Assembly: GCA_030017995.1 (NCBI GenBank)
Contig: JASEGS010000005.1
Span: 1-64,000, forward strand
Length of the DNA: 64,000 bases
Origin: Thermodesulfovibrionales bacterium
GTDB taxonomy: Bacteria; Nitrospirota; Thermodesulfovibrionia; Thermodesulfovibrionales; Dissulfurispiraceae
Reading direction: 5' to 3'
The notes beneath the pieces were generated by a model, which was given only the letters and a program-made list of their open reading frames with translations, made no database searches and had not been told where the DNA came from. Of the stretch, positions 45,061 to 54,020 are shown piece after piece (positions within the stretch are counted from its first letter, which is position 1; every line of letters starts with the position of its first letter). Position numbers and translations under genes: made by a program.

Positions 45061-46383
45061 TTAATTTTTATCAGTATCTTTTGCTTCTGTGGTTTCCGTT
45101 TCAATTTTTTCTACTTTTACCTTTACTGTACGCGGGCCGACCATCTCTATGACTCTCAATATCATATCATTTATCTCTACAACGTCTCCTGTGTTAGGAA
45201 TCCTCTGGAGCTTCGTAACTATAAACCCGCCGAGTGTCACGTATTCAGCGGATTCAGGTATATCTATATGGTAGTCCTCAATCAGGTCTCCAATGCTTGT
45301 TGCAGCGTCTATAATCATGGAACCATCACGCAACACTATTACAGGACTCTCAATATCATATTCATCACGTATTTCTCCGACTATCTCTTCAAGAAGATCC
45401 TCCAGAGCAACAAGGCCGGAAACAGAGCCATATTCGTCTATTACTATGGCCATATGCACCCTTTTTTTCTGCATCTCCCTTAATAAATTGCTCACCTTCA
45501 TTGTCTCAGAAATATATAATGGCGGTTTAATAATTTTATGCAACTCTACGATCTCTGTCTTTGAGAGGATAGTGTAAAAGTCTTTCGCATAGAGGATCCC
45601 CCTAATATCATTAAGGTCTTTGCCTATAACCGGATAACGAGAAAATTTCTCCTCGGAGATAATCGTCTTTACCTCATCGACGGACATATTGATCCCTATA
45701 GTAACCATTTGGGGAGATGGTACCATTACTTCTTTAACAAAGGTGTCTGTAAATTCAAAAACACTGTGTATTAGTTCTTTCTCCTCTGCTTCAAAAATCC
45801 CTCGTTCGTTGCCCTCCTCTATAAGCATCTTTATTTCCTCTTCCGTAATATATCCTCTCTCGCTGAATGCCCTCTTGCCAAAAGGCTTTAATAATATGTT
45901 AGTACTCGCTGTAAGGATACGGACGAATATTGATGTTATCCGTGAAAATCTGTCCACCGCAGAAGCAGTTAAAAGACCGACAGTCTCGGGATGGGAAAGA
46001 GCGATTGACTTGGGGATTAGTTCACCAAAGACAAGAGAAAAATATGTAATGAAAAAAACCATTATGCCTATTGCTATCGCTTCACTTGAAGCAGAGACAA
46101 CAGGTATTGGAATGGATTTTAAAACTGGTTTGATAATCTCAACAGCGGTTGCGCCGCCTATTGCAGACGCTATTGCCCCTGCAAGAGTAACCCCTATCTG
46201 AATGGTGGATAAGAACCTGTCAGGTTCTTCCTTCAGCTTATCTAAGATTTCGGCGTCTTTTCGCCCTTCTTCAATGAGCTGCTTGATGCGGGTTTTTCTG
46301 GCTGTTACAACTGCTATCTCTGATGCAGCGAAAAAGCCGTTTATCAGGATAAATATAGCTATAAAGAATATCTCAAGCCACAT
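45061..46383 (-). CDS. CNNM/CorC-HlyC family membrane protein
   Basis: Inner-membrane protein of 440 residues with an N-terminal CNNM (DUF21) domain of three to four helices (IFFIAIFILINGFFAASEIA; IGVTLAGAIASAIGGATA; AIGIMVFFITYFSLVFGELI). A CBS pair (MVPSPQMVTIGINMSVDEVK...) and a C-terminal CorC_HlyC transporter-associated domain follow. Members are annotated as hemolysins or Mg2+/Co2+ efflux proteins; Mg2+ homeostasis is the better-supported role. It is the last gene before a 135-base promoter-bearing gap on the minus strand. Confidence 0.88.
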   Translation of the reverse strand: MWLEIFFIAIFILINGFFAASEIAVVTARKTRIKQLIEEGRKDAEILDKLKEEPDRFLSTIQIGVTLAGAIASAIGGATAVEIIKPVLKSIPIPVVSASSEAIAIGIMVFFITYFSLVFGELIPKSIALSHPETVGLLTASAVDRFSRITSIFVRILTASTNILLKPFGKRAFSERGYITEEEIKMLIEEGNERGIFEAEEKELIHSVFEFTDTFVKEVMVPSPQMVTIGINMSVDEVKTIISEEKFSRYPVIGKDLNDIRGILYAKDFYTILSKTEIVELHKIIKPPLYISETMKVSNLLREMQKKRVHMAIVIDEYGSVSGLVALEDLLEEIVGEIRDEYDIESPVIVLRDGSMIIDAATSIGDLIEDYHIDIPESAEYVTLGGFIVTKLQRIPNTGDVVEINDMILRVIEMVGPRTVKVKVEKIETETTEAKDTDKN

Positions 46384-46518
46384 AATTGAAGGTATTCAGC
46401 AGAAAAAACAGAGGGTGAACTGGATTCACCTCTTTGCTGTCATAGATCAGTTTATTATCTGTATAATTATTCAGTTGTGGACAGGGTTGGTTCGGGTCCA
46501 TATAAAATTATATCATGA

Positions 46519-47754
46519 TTAAGGGTTGGCAGTAAGTATACCCCTTACCATATCAGGGCAATGTGCTATAAGTTTTAGTTCATCATCTGTAAGTGGTTTC
46601 TGTGTATGTAGGTTTGCATACTGGACGAGTTCAAGCACATTCCTTGCCTCATTATCATTATGGAATTCAATGCCGAGTTTGCTATAAACATGCCTGAAAC
46701 CCTTGATGCCCCCATAAGCCCCTGTTGTTATAATACGGCCTGTTTCAAGGAGGTCTGGCTCTCCCCTTCCCACGTCTTCAGGATCATACAATTCATAGTT
46801 CCTTCTGTCTTTCAGGGCGCCATCAGCATGGATGCCGGATTCATGAGCAAAGGCATTTGCGCCGACCCCGGGCTGGGTTATAGGGATTGGCAGATTAAAG
46901 GCATATGATGCATATTTTGCTATCTTCCATGACTTTGTCAGGTCAACATGTTCATCGAGTGGGACCTTATCTTTTAGCACATGAGAAAACTTCAAGGCAA
47001 GAATAGTGGAGACAAGATCACAGTTACCCGCCCTCTCACCATAACCATTTATAGTTGTATTTATGTATGCATCAACCCCTGCCTCTATCGCCCCTTGGGC
47101 GCCTGCCACAGAAACCGCCTCTGCCATTCCGAGGTCATTATGACAGTGCATCTCCACGGGGAATTTCGTAGCATATGCAAGAGCCTTTATCCTTTCATAA
47201 ATCGTTATCGGGTCATCTGCTCCGAGGGTGTCGCAATATCTGAATCTGTCAGCGCCGGCTTCCTTGCCTGCAAGTGCAAACTCGATAAGCCTGTCCAGAT
47301 CTGTCCTTGAAGCGTCTTCGGCATTAAGTCCCACAGTTTCTGCGCCAAGTTCCTTTGCAAGCTTTACTGCTTCTACAACTGTTTTAAGAATATCCTTCCA
47401 TGTCTTTTTGCCCATGAATTTTCCACTAAGCATTATATCAGAGGTAGACATTGAGATATTCAGATGCCTTAACTCCGGACAGTTCTGAAATGATAGTTTT
47501 ACATCCTCTGATACAGCCCTGCACCAACCTTCAAGATGTATCCTTTTCATAACACCCATCTTTGCAAGCCCAAGATTGGCATTGATGTAATTGATTTCAT
47601 GTTTAAGCGTCGGAAATCCTATTTCGCTCTGGTATATACCCATCTCATCAAGGTATATATTCAGCATAGTTTTTGCAAGCTTAGGCAACAGTATCCTCGA
47701 TGTCTGGACACCGTCTCTATTCGTAACGTCAATAAGATAAACTTTGCTATTCAT
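46519..47754 (-). CDS. Homocitrate/isopropylmalate synthase family enzyme (NifV-like)
   Basis: DRE-TIM metallolyase condensing acetyl-CoA with a 2-oxoacid. The motif DVTNRDGVQT at 9-18 is a variant of the usual D-x-x-RDG-x-Q, with metal ligands HCHNDLG and GERAGNCDL. At 411 residues it lacks the LeuA C-terminal regulatory domain. It follows ilvB-ilvN on the same strand, which would suit branched-chain synthesis, but the sequence is closest in style to NifV-type homocitrate synthases of Geobacter-like anaerobes. The same family includes Re-citrate synthases. The substrate cannot be fixed from sequence. Confidence 0.78.
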   Translation of the reverse strand: MNSKVYLIDVTNRDGVQTSRILLPKLAKTMLNIYLDEMGIYQSEIGFPTLKHEINYINANLGLAKMGVMKRIHLEGWCRAVSEDVKLSFQNCPELRHLNISMSTSDIMLSGKFMGKKTWKDILKTVVEAVKLAKELGAETVGLNAEDASRTDLDRLIEFALAGKEAGADRFRYCDTLGADDPITIYERIKALAYATKFPVEMHCHNDLGMAEAVSVAGAQGAIEAGVDAYINTTINGYGERAGNCDLVSTILALKFSHVLKDKVPLDEHVDLTKSWKIAKYASYAFNLPIPITQPGVGANAFAHESGIHADGALKDRRNYELYDPEDVGRGEPDLLETGRIITTGAYGGIKGFRHVYSKLGIEFHNDNEARNVLELVQYANLHTQKPLTDDELKLIAHCPDMVRGILTANP

Positions 47755-47770
47755 GTGCCTCCCTTTTTAT

Positions 47771-47864
47771 TCGTTATAGCGTCGAGCGTAAAAAGTTATA
47801 GTGTAAAAGAATTGAGCCTATAACACTATAACTCCGTGACGCATTAGACTTTACGCTTCGTTAT
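47771..47864. repeat. Word-palindrome element (GTTATAGTGT words) at the ilvN end
   Basis: The left half reads CGTTATAGCGTCGAGCGTAA then AGTTATAGTGTAAAAG. The right half reads CTATAACACTATAACTCC then GTGACGCATTAGACTTTACG, the same words reverse-complemented and reordered. It fills the gap between ilvN and the homocitrate-synthase-like gene and reaches into the last codons of ilvN (ITKRKV). It may act as a terminator or processing hairpin, but its grammar matches the other word-palindromes. Confidence 0.6.
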
Positions 47865-48335
47865 TTCTCTTGCGATTGCTACCTTACCTGTTCTTACAAA
47901 CTCTTTTATGCCCATCGGCTTCATAAGCTCTATAAATGCCTCAATCTTTTTCTCGTCTCCTGTGATCTCTATTGTATATGCATTGGGACTGGAATCAACA
48001 ACCTTTCCCCTGAAAATTTCAGCTATTCTTAAAACCTCTGCCTTATCTTCCTTCCTTGGCGCTATCTTTATTAACACCATCTCTCTTTCCACATGGTCAA
48101 GCTCTGTAAGGTCAACAACCTTTATTACATCAATTAACTTATTAAGCTGTTTTGTAATCTGCTCTATAACCCAATCGTCGCCAGTTGTGACAATGGTCAT
48201 TATTGATATCTGGGGGTCAATGGTTTCGCCAACTGATAGGCTTTCTATGTTGTACCCTCTGCCGCTGAAAAGACCGGCCACTCTCGAAAGAACTCCAAAT
48301 TTATTTTCCACAAGCACAGAAATAGTATGTCTCAT
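47844..48335 (-). CDS. ilvN: Acetolactate synthase, small (regulatory) subunit
   Basis: Regulatory subunit that confers valine feedback on IlvB. The N-terminal ACT domain reads [20 protein letters not shown] followed by [16 protein letters not shown]-terminal ALS_ss_C domain completes 163 residues. It starts 12 bases after ilvB. The final residues lie in a repeat element but the length is normal. Confidence 0.95.
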   Translation of the reverse strand: MRHTISVLVENKFGVLSRVAGLFSGRGYNIESLSVGETIDPQISIMTIVTTGDDWVIEQITKQLNKLIDVIKVVDLTELDHVEREMVLIKIAPRKEDKAEVLRIAEIFRGKVVDSSPNAYTIEITGDEKKIEAFIELMKPMGIKEFVRTGKVAIAREITKRKV

Positions 48336-48347
48336 CTCTATCCTCCG

Positions 48348-50087
48348 TTACTTTACTGCCTTAAGTTTCTTTTCAGCCTTCTTTTCTTTCTCTTCAAAGA
48401 GCATTATGTCCAGAGTAGCGCCTGCAGGAACCATGGGATAAACCTTTTCCTTCCAGTCACAGACAAAATCCATGAATACAGGCTTTTTAATCTTAAACGC
48501 TTCTTTCAATACAGGCTCTACCTCGCCTGGTTTTGTTGCCCTTAACCCTACAGCTCCATAGGCATGGGCAAGCTCTACAAAGTCAGGTGTTGTTTCTGTT
48601 TCAAGGTGCACATGAGAATATCTTTCCTGAAAAAAGAGCTCCTGCCACTGCCTCACCATGCCAAGATAACGGTTATTCAAAATCGCAACCTTGACCGGCA
48701 ATTTATTGATAACTGTTGTAGCAAGCTCCTGTATGTTCATCTGTATGCTGCCGTCTCCAGCTATGTCAATAACGAGCTTGTCAGGATATGCTAACTGTGC
48801 TCCAATGGCAGCAGGGAAACCATAACCCATGGTCCCAAGACCTCCTGATGTGAGGAACCTCCTCGGTTTATCAAACTTATAGAACTGGGCTGCCCACATC
48901 TGGTTTTGACCCACCTCTGTTGTTATGATAGCATCGCCTTTTGTTAGCTCATATATCTTTTCTACAACAAACTGGGGTTTAATCACATCTTCACTATATG
49001 TATAAGTCAAAGGTCTTTCTTTCTCCCATTCGGCTATCTGTTTTAACCATGCTTTTCTGACCTCTTCCCATTGCCCTTTAATCCCTTCTTTAATGACCTT
49101 ATTAAGAACAGTCAAAACCCTCTTTACATCCCCAACGATGGGAACGTCAACCCTCACATTCTTTCTTATAGAGGTTGGATCAATATCTATATGGACTATC
49201 TTTGCATGGGGAGCAAATCCCTCGATCTTTCCTGTAACCCTGTCATCAAACCTCATTCCTATAGCAAGCAAAAGGTCTGATTCCTGTATGCTCTTGTTGG
49301 CATAATATGTCCCGTGCATTCCAAGCATCCCCAGTGACAATTTATGGCTACCCGGAAATCCGCCGAGTCCCATTAATGTCATGGTTACGGGTATCTGATT
49401 ATTTTCAGCAAGCTCCTTTAATTCCTTTGAAGCGCCTGAGATTATGCAGCCGCCGCCTGCAATGATAACTGGTTTTTTCGCCTTTGCTATTTCATGGGCT
49501 GCCCTCTCGATCATCCATTTGTTCCCTTCATATGTTGGATTATAACTTCTGGATTCTATCTTCTCAGGCCAGACAAAGTCTGCCTTGCCGGCAGTCACAT
49601 CTTTTGGCAGATCGATCAATACAGGACCGGGTCTTCCTGTAGTGGCGATATGAAATGCTTCTTTTATTTGAGAGGCAAGCTCGTTAACGTCTTTTGCGAG
49701 TATGTTGTATTTTGTGCACGGCCTTGTTATTCCAACAATGTCCGCCTCTTGAAATGCATCATTTCCAATGAGCATAGTCGGAACCTGTCCTGTCAGTATA
49801 ACCAGAGGAATAGAATCCATAGAAGCCGTAGCTATGCCTGTAACCGTATTAGTAGCGCCAGGCCCTGATGTTACAAGCACAACGCCTGGTTTACCTGTAG
49901 CCCGCGCATAACCGTCCGCCGCGTGCACTGCTCCCTGCTCATGCCTTGTGAGAATAAGCTTTAGATCCTTGTCATCATAAAGAAGGTCAAAGATATTCAG
50001 GATAACCCCGCCTGGATATCCGAATATGTGCTTTACCCCTTCCCTTTTTAGAGACTCGATGATTATTTCAGCGCCCGACATTTTCAT
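48348..50087 (-). CDS. ilvB: Acetolactate synthase, large (catalytic) subunit
   Basis: ThDP/FAD enzyme starting valine, leucine and isoleucine synthesis. The N-terminal TPP domain reads [15 protein letters not shown] and has the catalytic Glu in [17 protein letters not shown]. The GDG...NN TPP motif is [20 protein letters not shown] plus [12 protein letters not shown]. At 579 residues it is normal. The Lys-rich tail ([15 protein letters not shown]) is an extension. It is followed by ilvN; the pair is a standard operon. Confidence 0.96.
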   Translation of the reverse strand: MKMSGAEIIIESLKREGVKHIFGYPGGVILNIFDLLYDDKDLKLILTRHEQGAVHAADGYARATGKPGVVLVTSGPGATNTVTGIATASMDSIPLVILTGQVPTMLIGNDAFQEADIVGITRPCTKYNILAKDVNELASQIKEAFHIATTGRPGPVLIDLPKDVTAGKADFVWPEKIESRSYNPTYEGNKWMIERAAHEIAKAKKPVIIAGGGCIISGASKELKELAENNQIPVTMTLMGLGGFPGSHKLSLGMLGMHGTYYANKSIQESDLLLAIGMRFDDRVTGKIEGFAPHAKIVHIDIDPTSIRKNVRVDVPIVGDVKRVLTVLNKVIKEGIKGQWEEVRKAWLKQIAEWEKERPLTYTYSEDVIKPQFVVEKIYELTKGDAIITTEVGQNQMWAAQFYKFDKPRRFLTSGGLGTMGYGFPAAIGAQLAYPDKLVIDIAGDGSIQMNIQELATTVINKLPVKVAILNNRYLGMVRQWQELFFQERYSHVHLETETTPDFVELAHAYGAVGLRATKPGEVEPVLKEAFKIKKPVFMDFVCDWKEKVYPMVPAGATLDIMLFEEKEKKAEKKLKAVK

Positions 50088-50182
50088 ATTTTACTCCTTA
50101 TTTAAAAAGGTACACTACGACTATGAATTATTAGAATATCATAGTTTTCATGAACTTTTCCATAAAAACAGACACAAGGGTA

Positions 50183-50524
50183 TCACCCCTCTTTTCTTTC
50201 ACAGCACTTGATGACATTCGTATCGCTTACTTCAACGAGTCCTCTTTCTATAATGCCGAGAACATCGTCTAAAACATTGTTAATCATTTCCTCGGAATCC
50301 ACAGCTTCTATTTTTAAAGGCAGGCTCGTTGATAACTCCAATATCTTTGACTTATGGAATACGCCGTCGCTGCCGTATCCCGCAACTCCCCTGAATACGC
50401 TTACTCCCGCAATCTTCTTCTTATAAAATATGTCCATTAAAACTTCGTAAACCGGCTTCCCGTGAAACTTATCTGTTTCATCAACATAAATCGTAAGTTT
50501 TTTTGCAGGTCCACTCTTAACCAT
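50183..50524 (-). CDS. DUF190 family protein
   Basis: A 113-residue protein of the DUF190 (PII-like/GlnK-fold) family: AKKLTIYVDETDKFHGKPVY, then VSVFRGVAGYGSDGVFHKSK, and DVLGIIERGLVEVSDTNV. DUF190 genes commonly accompany crcB, as here (10 bases after crcB), suggesting a regulatory or accessory role in fluoride export. The biochemical role is not known. Confidence 0.87.
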   Translation of the reverse strand: MVKSGPAKKLTIYVDETDKFHGKPVYEVLMDIFYKKKIAGVSVFRGVAGYGSDGVFHKSKILELSTSLPLKIEAVDSEEMINNVLDDVLGIIERGLVEVSDTNVIKCCERKEG

Positions 50525-50533
50525 GATTTTCTC

Positions 50534-50908
50534 CTATATGCTTTTTGCTATGACCTCTCCAATTTTTAATGCCACAAATCCCGCAACTACGCTGAAAACG
50601 ATATTCAACAAAGCGATAAACCATTCTCCGTCTTTTATCAATCCTCCTGTTTCGTATTCGAATGTCGAGAATGTCGTGTATGCTCCGAGGAAACCGACTA
50701 TCAATAATAACCTCCATTGGGGATTGACCATAAACCTCTCTGTAAATAACGACATGAGAAGTCCTATAAAAAAGCTTCCGCTCACATTAATGAAGAATGT
50801 ACCGAGTGGAAAGCTTTTCCCCCATTTCTGGCCAATCCATGCCCCAATCGCATACCGGGCAATTGCTCCTATAAATCCGCCTATACCTATTATGAGATAG
50901 TTTATCAT
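50534..50908 (-). CDS. crcB: Fluoride channel CrcB/Fluc
   Basis: Dual-topology fluoride-exporting channel of 124 residues with four helices. Hallmarks: GGFIGAIARYAIG near the N terminus, GTFFINVSGSFFIGLL (central Asn), and GFLGAYTTFSTFEYET, with the conserved Thr/Phe track. A fluoride riboswitch was looked for upstream (50909-51040, minus strand) and not convincingly found. Operon with the DUF190 gene. Confidence 0.94.
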   Translation of the reverse strand: MINYLIIGIGGFIGAIARYAIGAWIGQKWGKSFPLGTFFINVSGSFFIGLLMSLFTERFMVNPQWRLLLIVGFLGAYTTFSTFEYETGGLIKDGEWFIALLNIVFSVVAGFVALKIGEVIAKSI

Positions 50909-51040
50909 CAGACTGATTTATATTCTTTCACATCAAGCCGCAAATTTTCTATATTCCCTTATAAAAACAGTCGGCGCTAACATGCTGAACAGTTACAAAA
51001 TTTGTAAGTTTTTTTGTTCAATAGTTATATTACAACATCT

Positions 51041-51889
51041 ATGGGATATTACGAATTTAAAATCACCGTTGCGGATGAGTCAAGAGACGCACTCCTGCAA
51101 AAGATGTCAGAAATAGGCTGTCTTGGAGCTATTGATAACGATAATGCTCTCATCGCCTATTTCCCGGATTCCCTGGGTATAAACGCAATAACGGAAACAT
51201 TGAATCCCTTCAGAAAAACCTTAAAAGAATCTGGCCTCGATGATACGATTTTATACGAATATGTTTATATTGGCGAAAGGGACTGGAACGAATCGTGGAA
51301 AAAGAAATTTAGGCCCATTGATATCGGGGAAAATATCACAATCCTGCCGCCGTGGGAAGAACCTAACAACCAACGGATAAATCTGATAATAGACCCCGGC
51401 ATGGCATTCGGCACCGGACATCATGAGACAACAAAAACCTGCCTGACTCTGATAGAAAAATTATCGAGAGAACTTTTGCAGAAGGAACGATTCCTCGATT
51501 TCGGCACAGGCACAGGCATACTTGCCATTGCAGCATTGAAGCTCGGGTTCAAACATGCCGTATGTGTGGACATTGATCCTCTTGCTGTTGATGCTGCACG
51601 TAGGAATGCAAAGCTCAATAACATTCAAAACATAGACATTAAAGAAGGCAGCATATCTGATATAAAAGGGAATTTTGACTTTATTGCAGCCAATCTCATG
51701 TCAGAGATACTGATACAGAATGCCCGTGAAATAACATCGCGCCTTAAAAAATCAGGCTTTGCCCTTCTCTCAGGAATGATTGTCGTTCAGGAGAATGATG
51801 TCATCAAAGCTATGGAAGAAGACGGACTGTGCATATTGGAGAAATCTTACTACGGCAGATGGGTATCCCTGATAGCCGGATGGCGCTAA
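51041..51889 (+). CDS. prmA: Ribosomal protein L11 methyltransferase
   Basis: SAM-dependent trimethylase of ribosomal protein L11. The N-terminal substrate-binding domain is followed by motifs DPGMAFGTGHHETTKTCL, FLDFGTGTGILAIAALKLG and VDIDPLAVDAARRNA, then IAANLMSEIL. It has 282 residues from ATG 51041; the TTG at 51014 is unlikely. The stop codon lies within a hairpin GCTAAAAATCC-AGC-GGACTTTTAGC (51885-51909) that may help termination, though no T tract follows. Confidence 0.93.
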   Translation: MGYYEFKITVADESRDALLQKMSEIGCLGAIDNDNALIAYFPDSLGINAITETLNPFRKTLKESGLDDTILYEYVYIGERDWNESWKKKFRPIDIGENITILPPWEEPNNQRINLIIDPGMAFGTGHHETTKTCLTLIEKLSRELLQKERFLDFGTGTGILAIAALKLGFKHAVCVDIDPLAVDAARRNAKLNNIQNIDIKEGSISDIKGNFDFIAANLMSEILIQNAREITSRLKKSGFALLSGMIVVQENDVIKAMEEDGLCILEKSYYGRWVSLIAGWR

Positions 51890-52070
51890 AAATCCAGCGG
51901 ACTTTTAGCCTATTTGATAGTCTTACAACAAGTTAGAGATTAAAAAAAATTATAATCATACCCCCCTGAAATTTATCAAAATTTACTTGCATTATCTGTC
52001 ACCCTCCATATAATAATAAGAAACTAGTTAATAAGATGGTTAGGCGTAAAATTATGATAAAATTAAACAT

Positions 52071-52328
52071 ATGCAATTCGAATGGGACAGGGAAAAAGCA
52101 AAAAAGAATATTAAAAAACACAGGGTATCATTTGAGGAAGCAATGACTGTATTTTATGATCCGTTATCAGCAACTTTTGATGGCCCTGATCATTCTATTG
52201 ATGAGGAAAGGCTCATAACCATAGGTTACTCCTCTCGTGGCCGTTTGCTTGTGGTGTCACATGCCGAGAGAGGGAAAACAGTGCGTATTATCAATGCACG
52301 GCCTACAATCGCTCATGAGAGGAAATGA
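52071..52328 (+). CDS. brnT: BrnT-family toxin
   Basis: An 85-residue RelE-fold ribonuclease toxin. It has the BrnT signature FEWDREKAKKNIKKHRVSFE, then FYDPLSATFDGPDHSIDEER, then IGYSSRGRLLVVSHAERG and a C-terminal RIINARPTIAHERK. This is a complete family match. ATG 52071 lies 26 bases after the cassette start. The stop overlaps the antitoxin region by only a base of spacing (TGACATGG). Toxins of this family inhibit translation and are neutralised by the BrnA-type partner. Confidence 0.9.
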   Translation: MQFEWDREKAKKNIKKHRVSFEEAMTVFYDPLSATFDGPDHSIDEERLITIGYSSRGRLLVVSHAERGKTVRIINARPTIAHERK

Positions 52329-52329
52329 C

Positions 52330-52589
52330 ATGGAGACTAAAAAAAAAAGAAAATCAGCGATGAATTACGCCCCGAATATGATTTTGATTATTCTAAAGCC
52401 GTTCGTGGCAAGTATTACAAACGCATTTTAGAAGAAGGCGCTAATGTTGTTATGCTTGAGCCGGATGTTGCCAAGGTATTTACAGATTCGGCCGCGGTAA
52501 ACGATTCATTAAGGTTATTACTTGATTTAACGAAAACAACACAACGCCTGACAAAACACTCCAGCGGACGGGCAATAGCCCGCCGATGA
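52330..52589 (+). CDS. brnA: BrnA-like antitoxin, frame broken at A10
   Basis: The ATG at 52330 starts METKKK, then an A10 run (52339-52348) puts translation in a frame that ends early. One frame away the expected antitoxin continues as KISDELRPEYDFDYSKAVRG, then KYYKRILEEGANVVMLEPDV, then AKVFTDSAAVNDSLRLLLDL, ending at TGA 52587-52589 within attC. An eleventh A would join them. DELRPEYDF...VRGKYY is typical of partners encoded beside BrnT toxins. As written, the antitoxin would not be made from the ATG unless RNA polymerase or ribosomes slip. Confidence 0.75.
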
Positions 52590-52598
52590 GCTTGGTCG
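52546..52598 (+). other. attC (59-base element) recombination site
   Basis: R'' is GCCTGAC at 52546-52552, which pairs, with one G-U, with GTTAGGC of the cassette start. The inner stem CGG-A-CGGGC / GCCCGCCG has an unpaired extrahelical A and an AATA loop. The site ends GGTCG, with recombination expected before TTA. Counting 53 bases here plus the TTAGGC at the other edge gives 59 bases for the circular form. All features fit integron attC architecture. Confidence 0.8.
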
Positions 52599-52605
52599 TT
52601 ATACC

Positions 52606-53703
52606 CTACACATTAAACCTGAAATTGATTATATCTCCGTCCTTCACCTCATAGGCCTTTCCTTCAAGCCTCAGGAGCCCTTTGTCCCTTGCTGCTGCCA
52701 TATTGCCGCATGCGATGAAATCTTCGCAACCAACTACTTCTGCTCTTATAAATCCCCTCTCTATATCTGAGTGTATCTTGCCTGCAGCCTTCTGCGCATT
52801 GGTTCCTTCAGTTATTGTCCATGCCCTGACCTCATCTTCACCAACTGTCAGAAATGATATCAAGCCAAGGAGGTCATAGCTAACGTGTATCAGTTTGTTC
52901 AAAGCAGGCTCTTGTATATTAAGATCATCAAGGAATGCCTTTGCCTCTTCGGTATTCAATTGAGCAATCTCCATTTCTATTTTTCCGCAGAGCGTTACGA
53001 CCTTCGTTGTCTCCGATATGTCTTTATCAATAAAATATTTCTCAGCTTTCTGCTGAAAATCTAACATCCTGTCACTATTTAAGTCCCCTTCTCCAATATT
53101 CAAAACAACCACTTCAGGCTTTGTGGAAACAAATTGAAGGTGTTTCATTGCCTTCTGTTCCTCATCGTCAAAACTTACATTTCTGAGCGGTATCTCTTTT
53201 TCCAAAGCATCCTTACACTTAAGTAGAAGTTTTTTTTCTGCTTCGTTGGGCTTCTTCCCTTTTTTGGCGCCTTCTTCCATTCTTTCAAGCCTTTTTTCGA
53301 TCAGTTCAATGTCTCCAAATATCAATTCGAGTTCCAGTGTCTCTATGTCCTTAAGCGGATTAATTTCATTCATTGGATGCGAGACTGAATCATTCTCAAA
53401 CGCCCTCACCACATGGACAATGGCGTCAACATCCTTTATAAGATCAAAGACCTTCCTGTTTTGAGCAACATCGCCTTTTGTAAGGCCTATGTAATCAATA
53501 TATTCCACTGTTGCATATGTAACTTTTTTGGGTTTATATATTTCAGCAAGCCTGTCGATTCTGTGATCCGGCACCTTAACAACGCCGAAATTTGGCTCAC
53601 CGCTGACGGTCGGATAGATAGTTGTTTCAAGGTTTTGACGTGTCAGAGCATTAAAAACAGCAGTCTTGCCTGAGTTAGAAAGGCCTATAATCGCTAATTT
53701 CAC
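52606..53703 (-). CDS. ychF: YchF/OLA1-family ribosome-associated ATPase
   Basis: Obg-related P-loop NTPase. The N-terminal G1 motif is LSNSGKTAVFNALT, slightly divergent from the usual PNVGKS. A coiled-coil insertion and a C-terminal TGS/DUF933 domain (GEDEVRAWTITEGTNAQKAA; GFIRAEVVGCEDFIACGN; GKAYEVKDGDIINFRFNV) follow. The NxxE specificity motif appears as LNIGE, in keeping with ATP preference. It has 365 residues. An integron cassette is inserted immediately beyond its stop codon. Confidence 0.93.
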   Translation of the reverse strand: MKLAIIGLSNSGKTAVFNALTRQNLETTIYPTVSGEPNFGVVKVPDHRIDRLAEIYKPKKVTYATVEYIDYIGLTKGDVAQNRKVFDLIKDVDAIVHVVRAFENDSVSHPMNEINPLKDIETLELELIFGDIELIEKRLERMEEGAKKGKKPNEAEKKLLLKCKDALEKEIPLRNVSFDDEEQKAMKHLQFVSTKPEVVVLNIGEGDLNSDRMLDFQQKAEKYFIDKDISETTKVVTLCGKIEMEIAQLNTEEAKAFLDDLNIQEPALNKLIHVSYDLLGLISFLTVGEDEVRAWTITEGTNAQKAAGKIHSDIERGFIRAEVVGCEDFIACGNMAAARDKGLLRLEGKAYEVKDGDIINFRFNV

Positions 53704-53725
53704 ATATCCTCCGTCTTAGATCATT

Positions 53726-54007
53726 TCATAAGTTAATTGCTAACTTTGCTTCGCGTGCAAAATTTTTGAGCACTATTAAGGCAGCGTAAAGCCTTTGCAG
53801 TTTTATATTCCTTTGTCTTATCAAAATAGAATCATTGTAAGGAAATGGTTCTGCCCTTATTTCGCTCTGTTTGCGTTCTATTGCCCTGTAAAGCGATTTG
53901 AGGTTTTTCTCATCGAACGGCTTTAAAAATAAAGGATTCACTGTGACAAATCCTTCTGATATGTCATATGCAATGGCTTTAAAATTCCTGCCAGATTCGG
54001 ATACCAT
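53726..54007 (-). CDS. Conserved small protein of unknown function
   Basis: A 93-residue soluble, basic, largely helical protein (KNLKSLYRAIERKQSEIRAE; IRQRNIKLQRLYAALIVLKN). I do not recognise the family. It starts 13 bases after tatC and ends 22 bases before ychF, so it is probably part of the tat operon. No signal peptide or membrane helix is visible. Confidence 0.6.
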   Translation of the reverse strand: MVSESGRNFKAIAYDISEGFVTVNPLFLKPFDEKNLKSLYRAIERKQSEIRAEPFPYNDSILIRQRNIKLQRLYAALIVLKNFAREAKLAINL

Positions 54008-54020
54008 CTTGAGTATATTT

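Larger units (their letters stand above)
52040..52598 (+). mobile_element. Solitary integron gene cassette carrying brnT-brnA
   Basis: The left edge is G-TTAGGC at 52039-52045, the standard cassette start. The right edge is an attC-like site ending in G at 52598, followed by TTATACC. The unit is 559 bases and holds a toxin-antitoxin pair read in the usual direction toward attC. The flanks (GATGG before, TTATACC after) do not look like attI or a neighbouring attC, so it appears inserted at a secondary site at the 3' end of ychF, whose stop lies eight bases away. Confidence 0.75.

Noticed and set aside
46405-46435. GAGGGTGAA...TTCACCTC hairpin as a terminator
   Set aside because: It lies upstream of the CorC-like gene's start with no T tract. 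It may be chance or a weak regulatory dyad; unsupported.
50909-51040. Possible fluoride riboswitch upstream of crcB
   Set aside because: A CTGATGA-like string occurs but overlaps the crcB start codon, and the required GG-GATGG 5' part and pseudoknot partners are not found.
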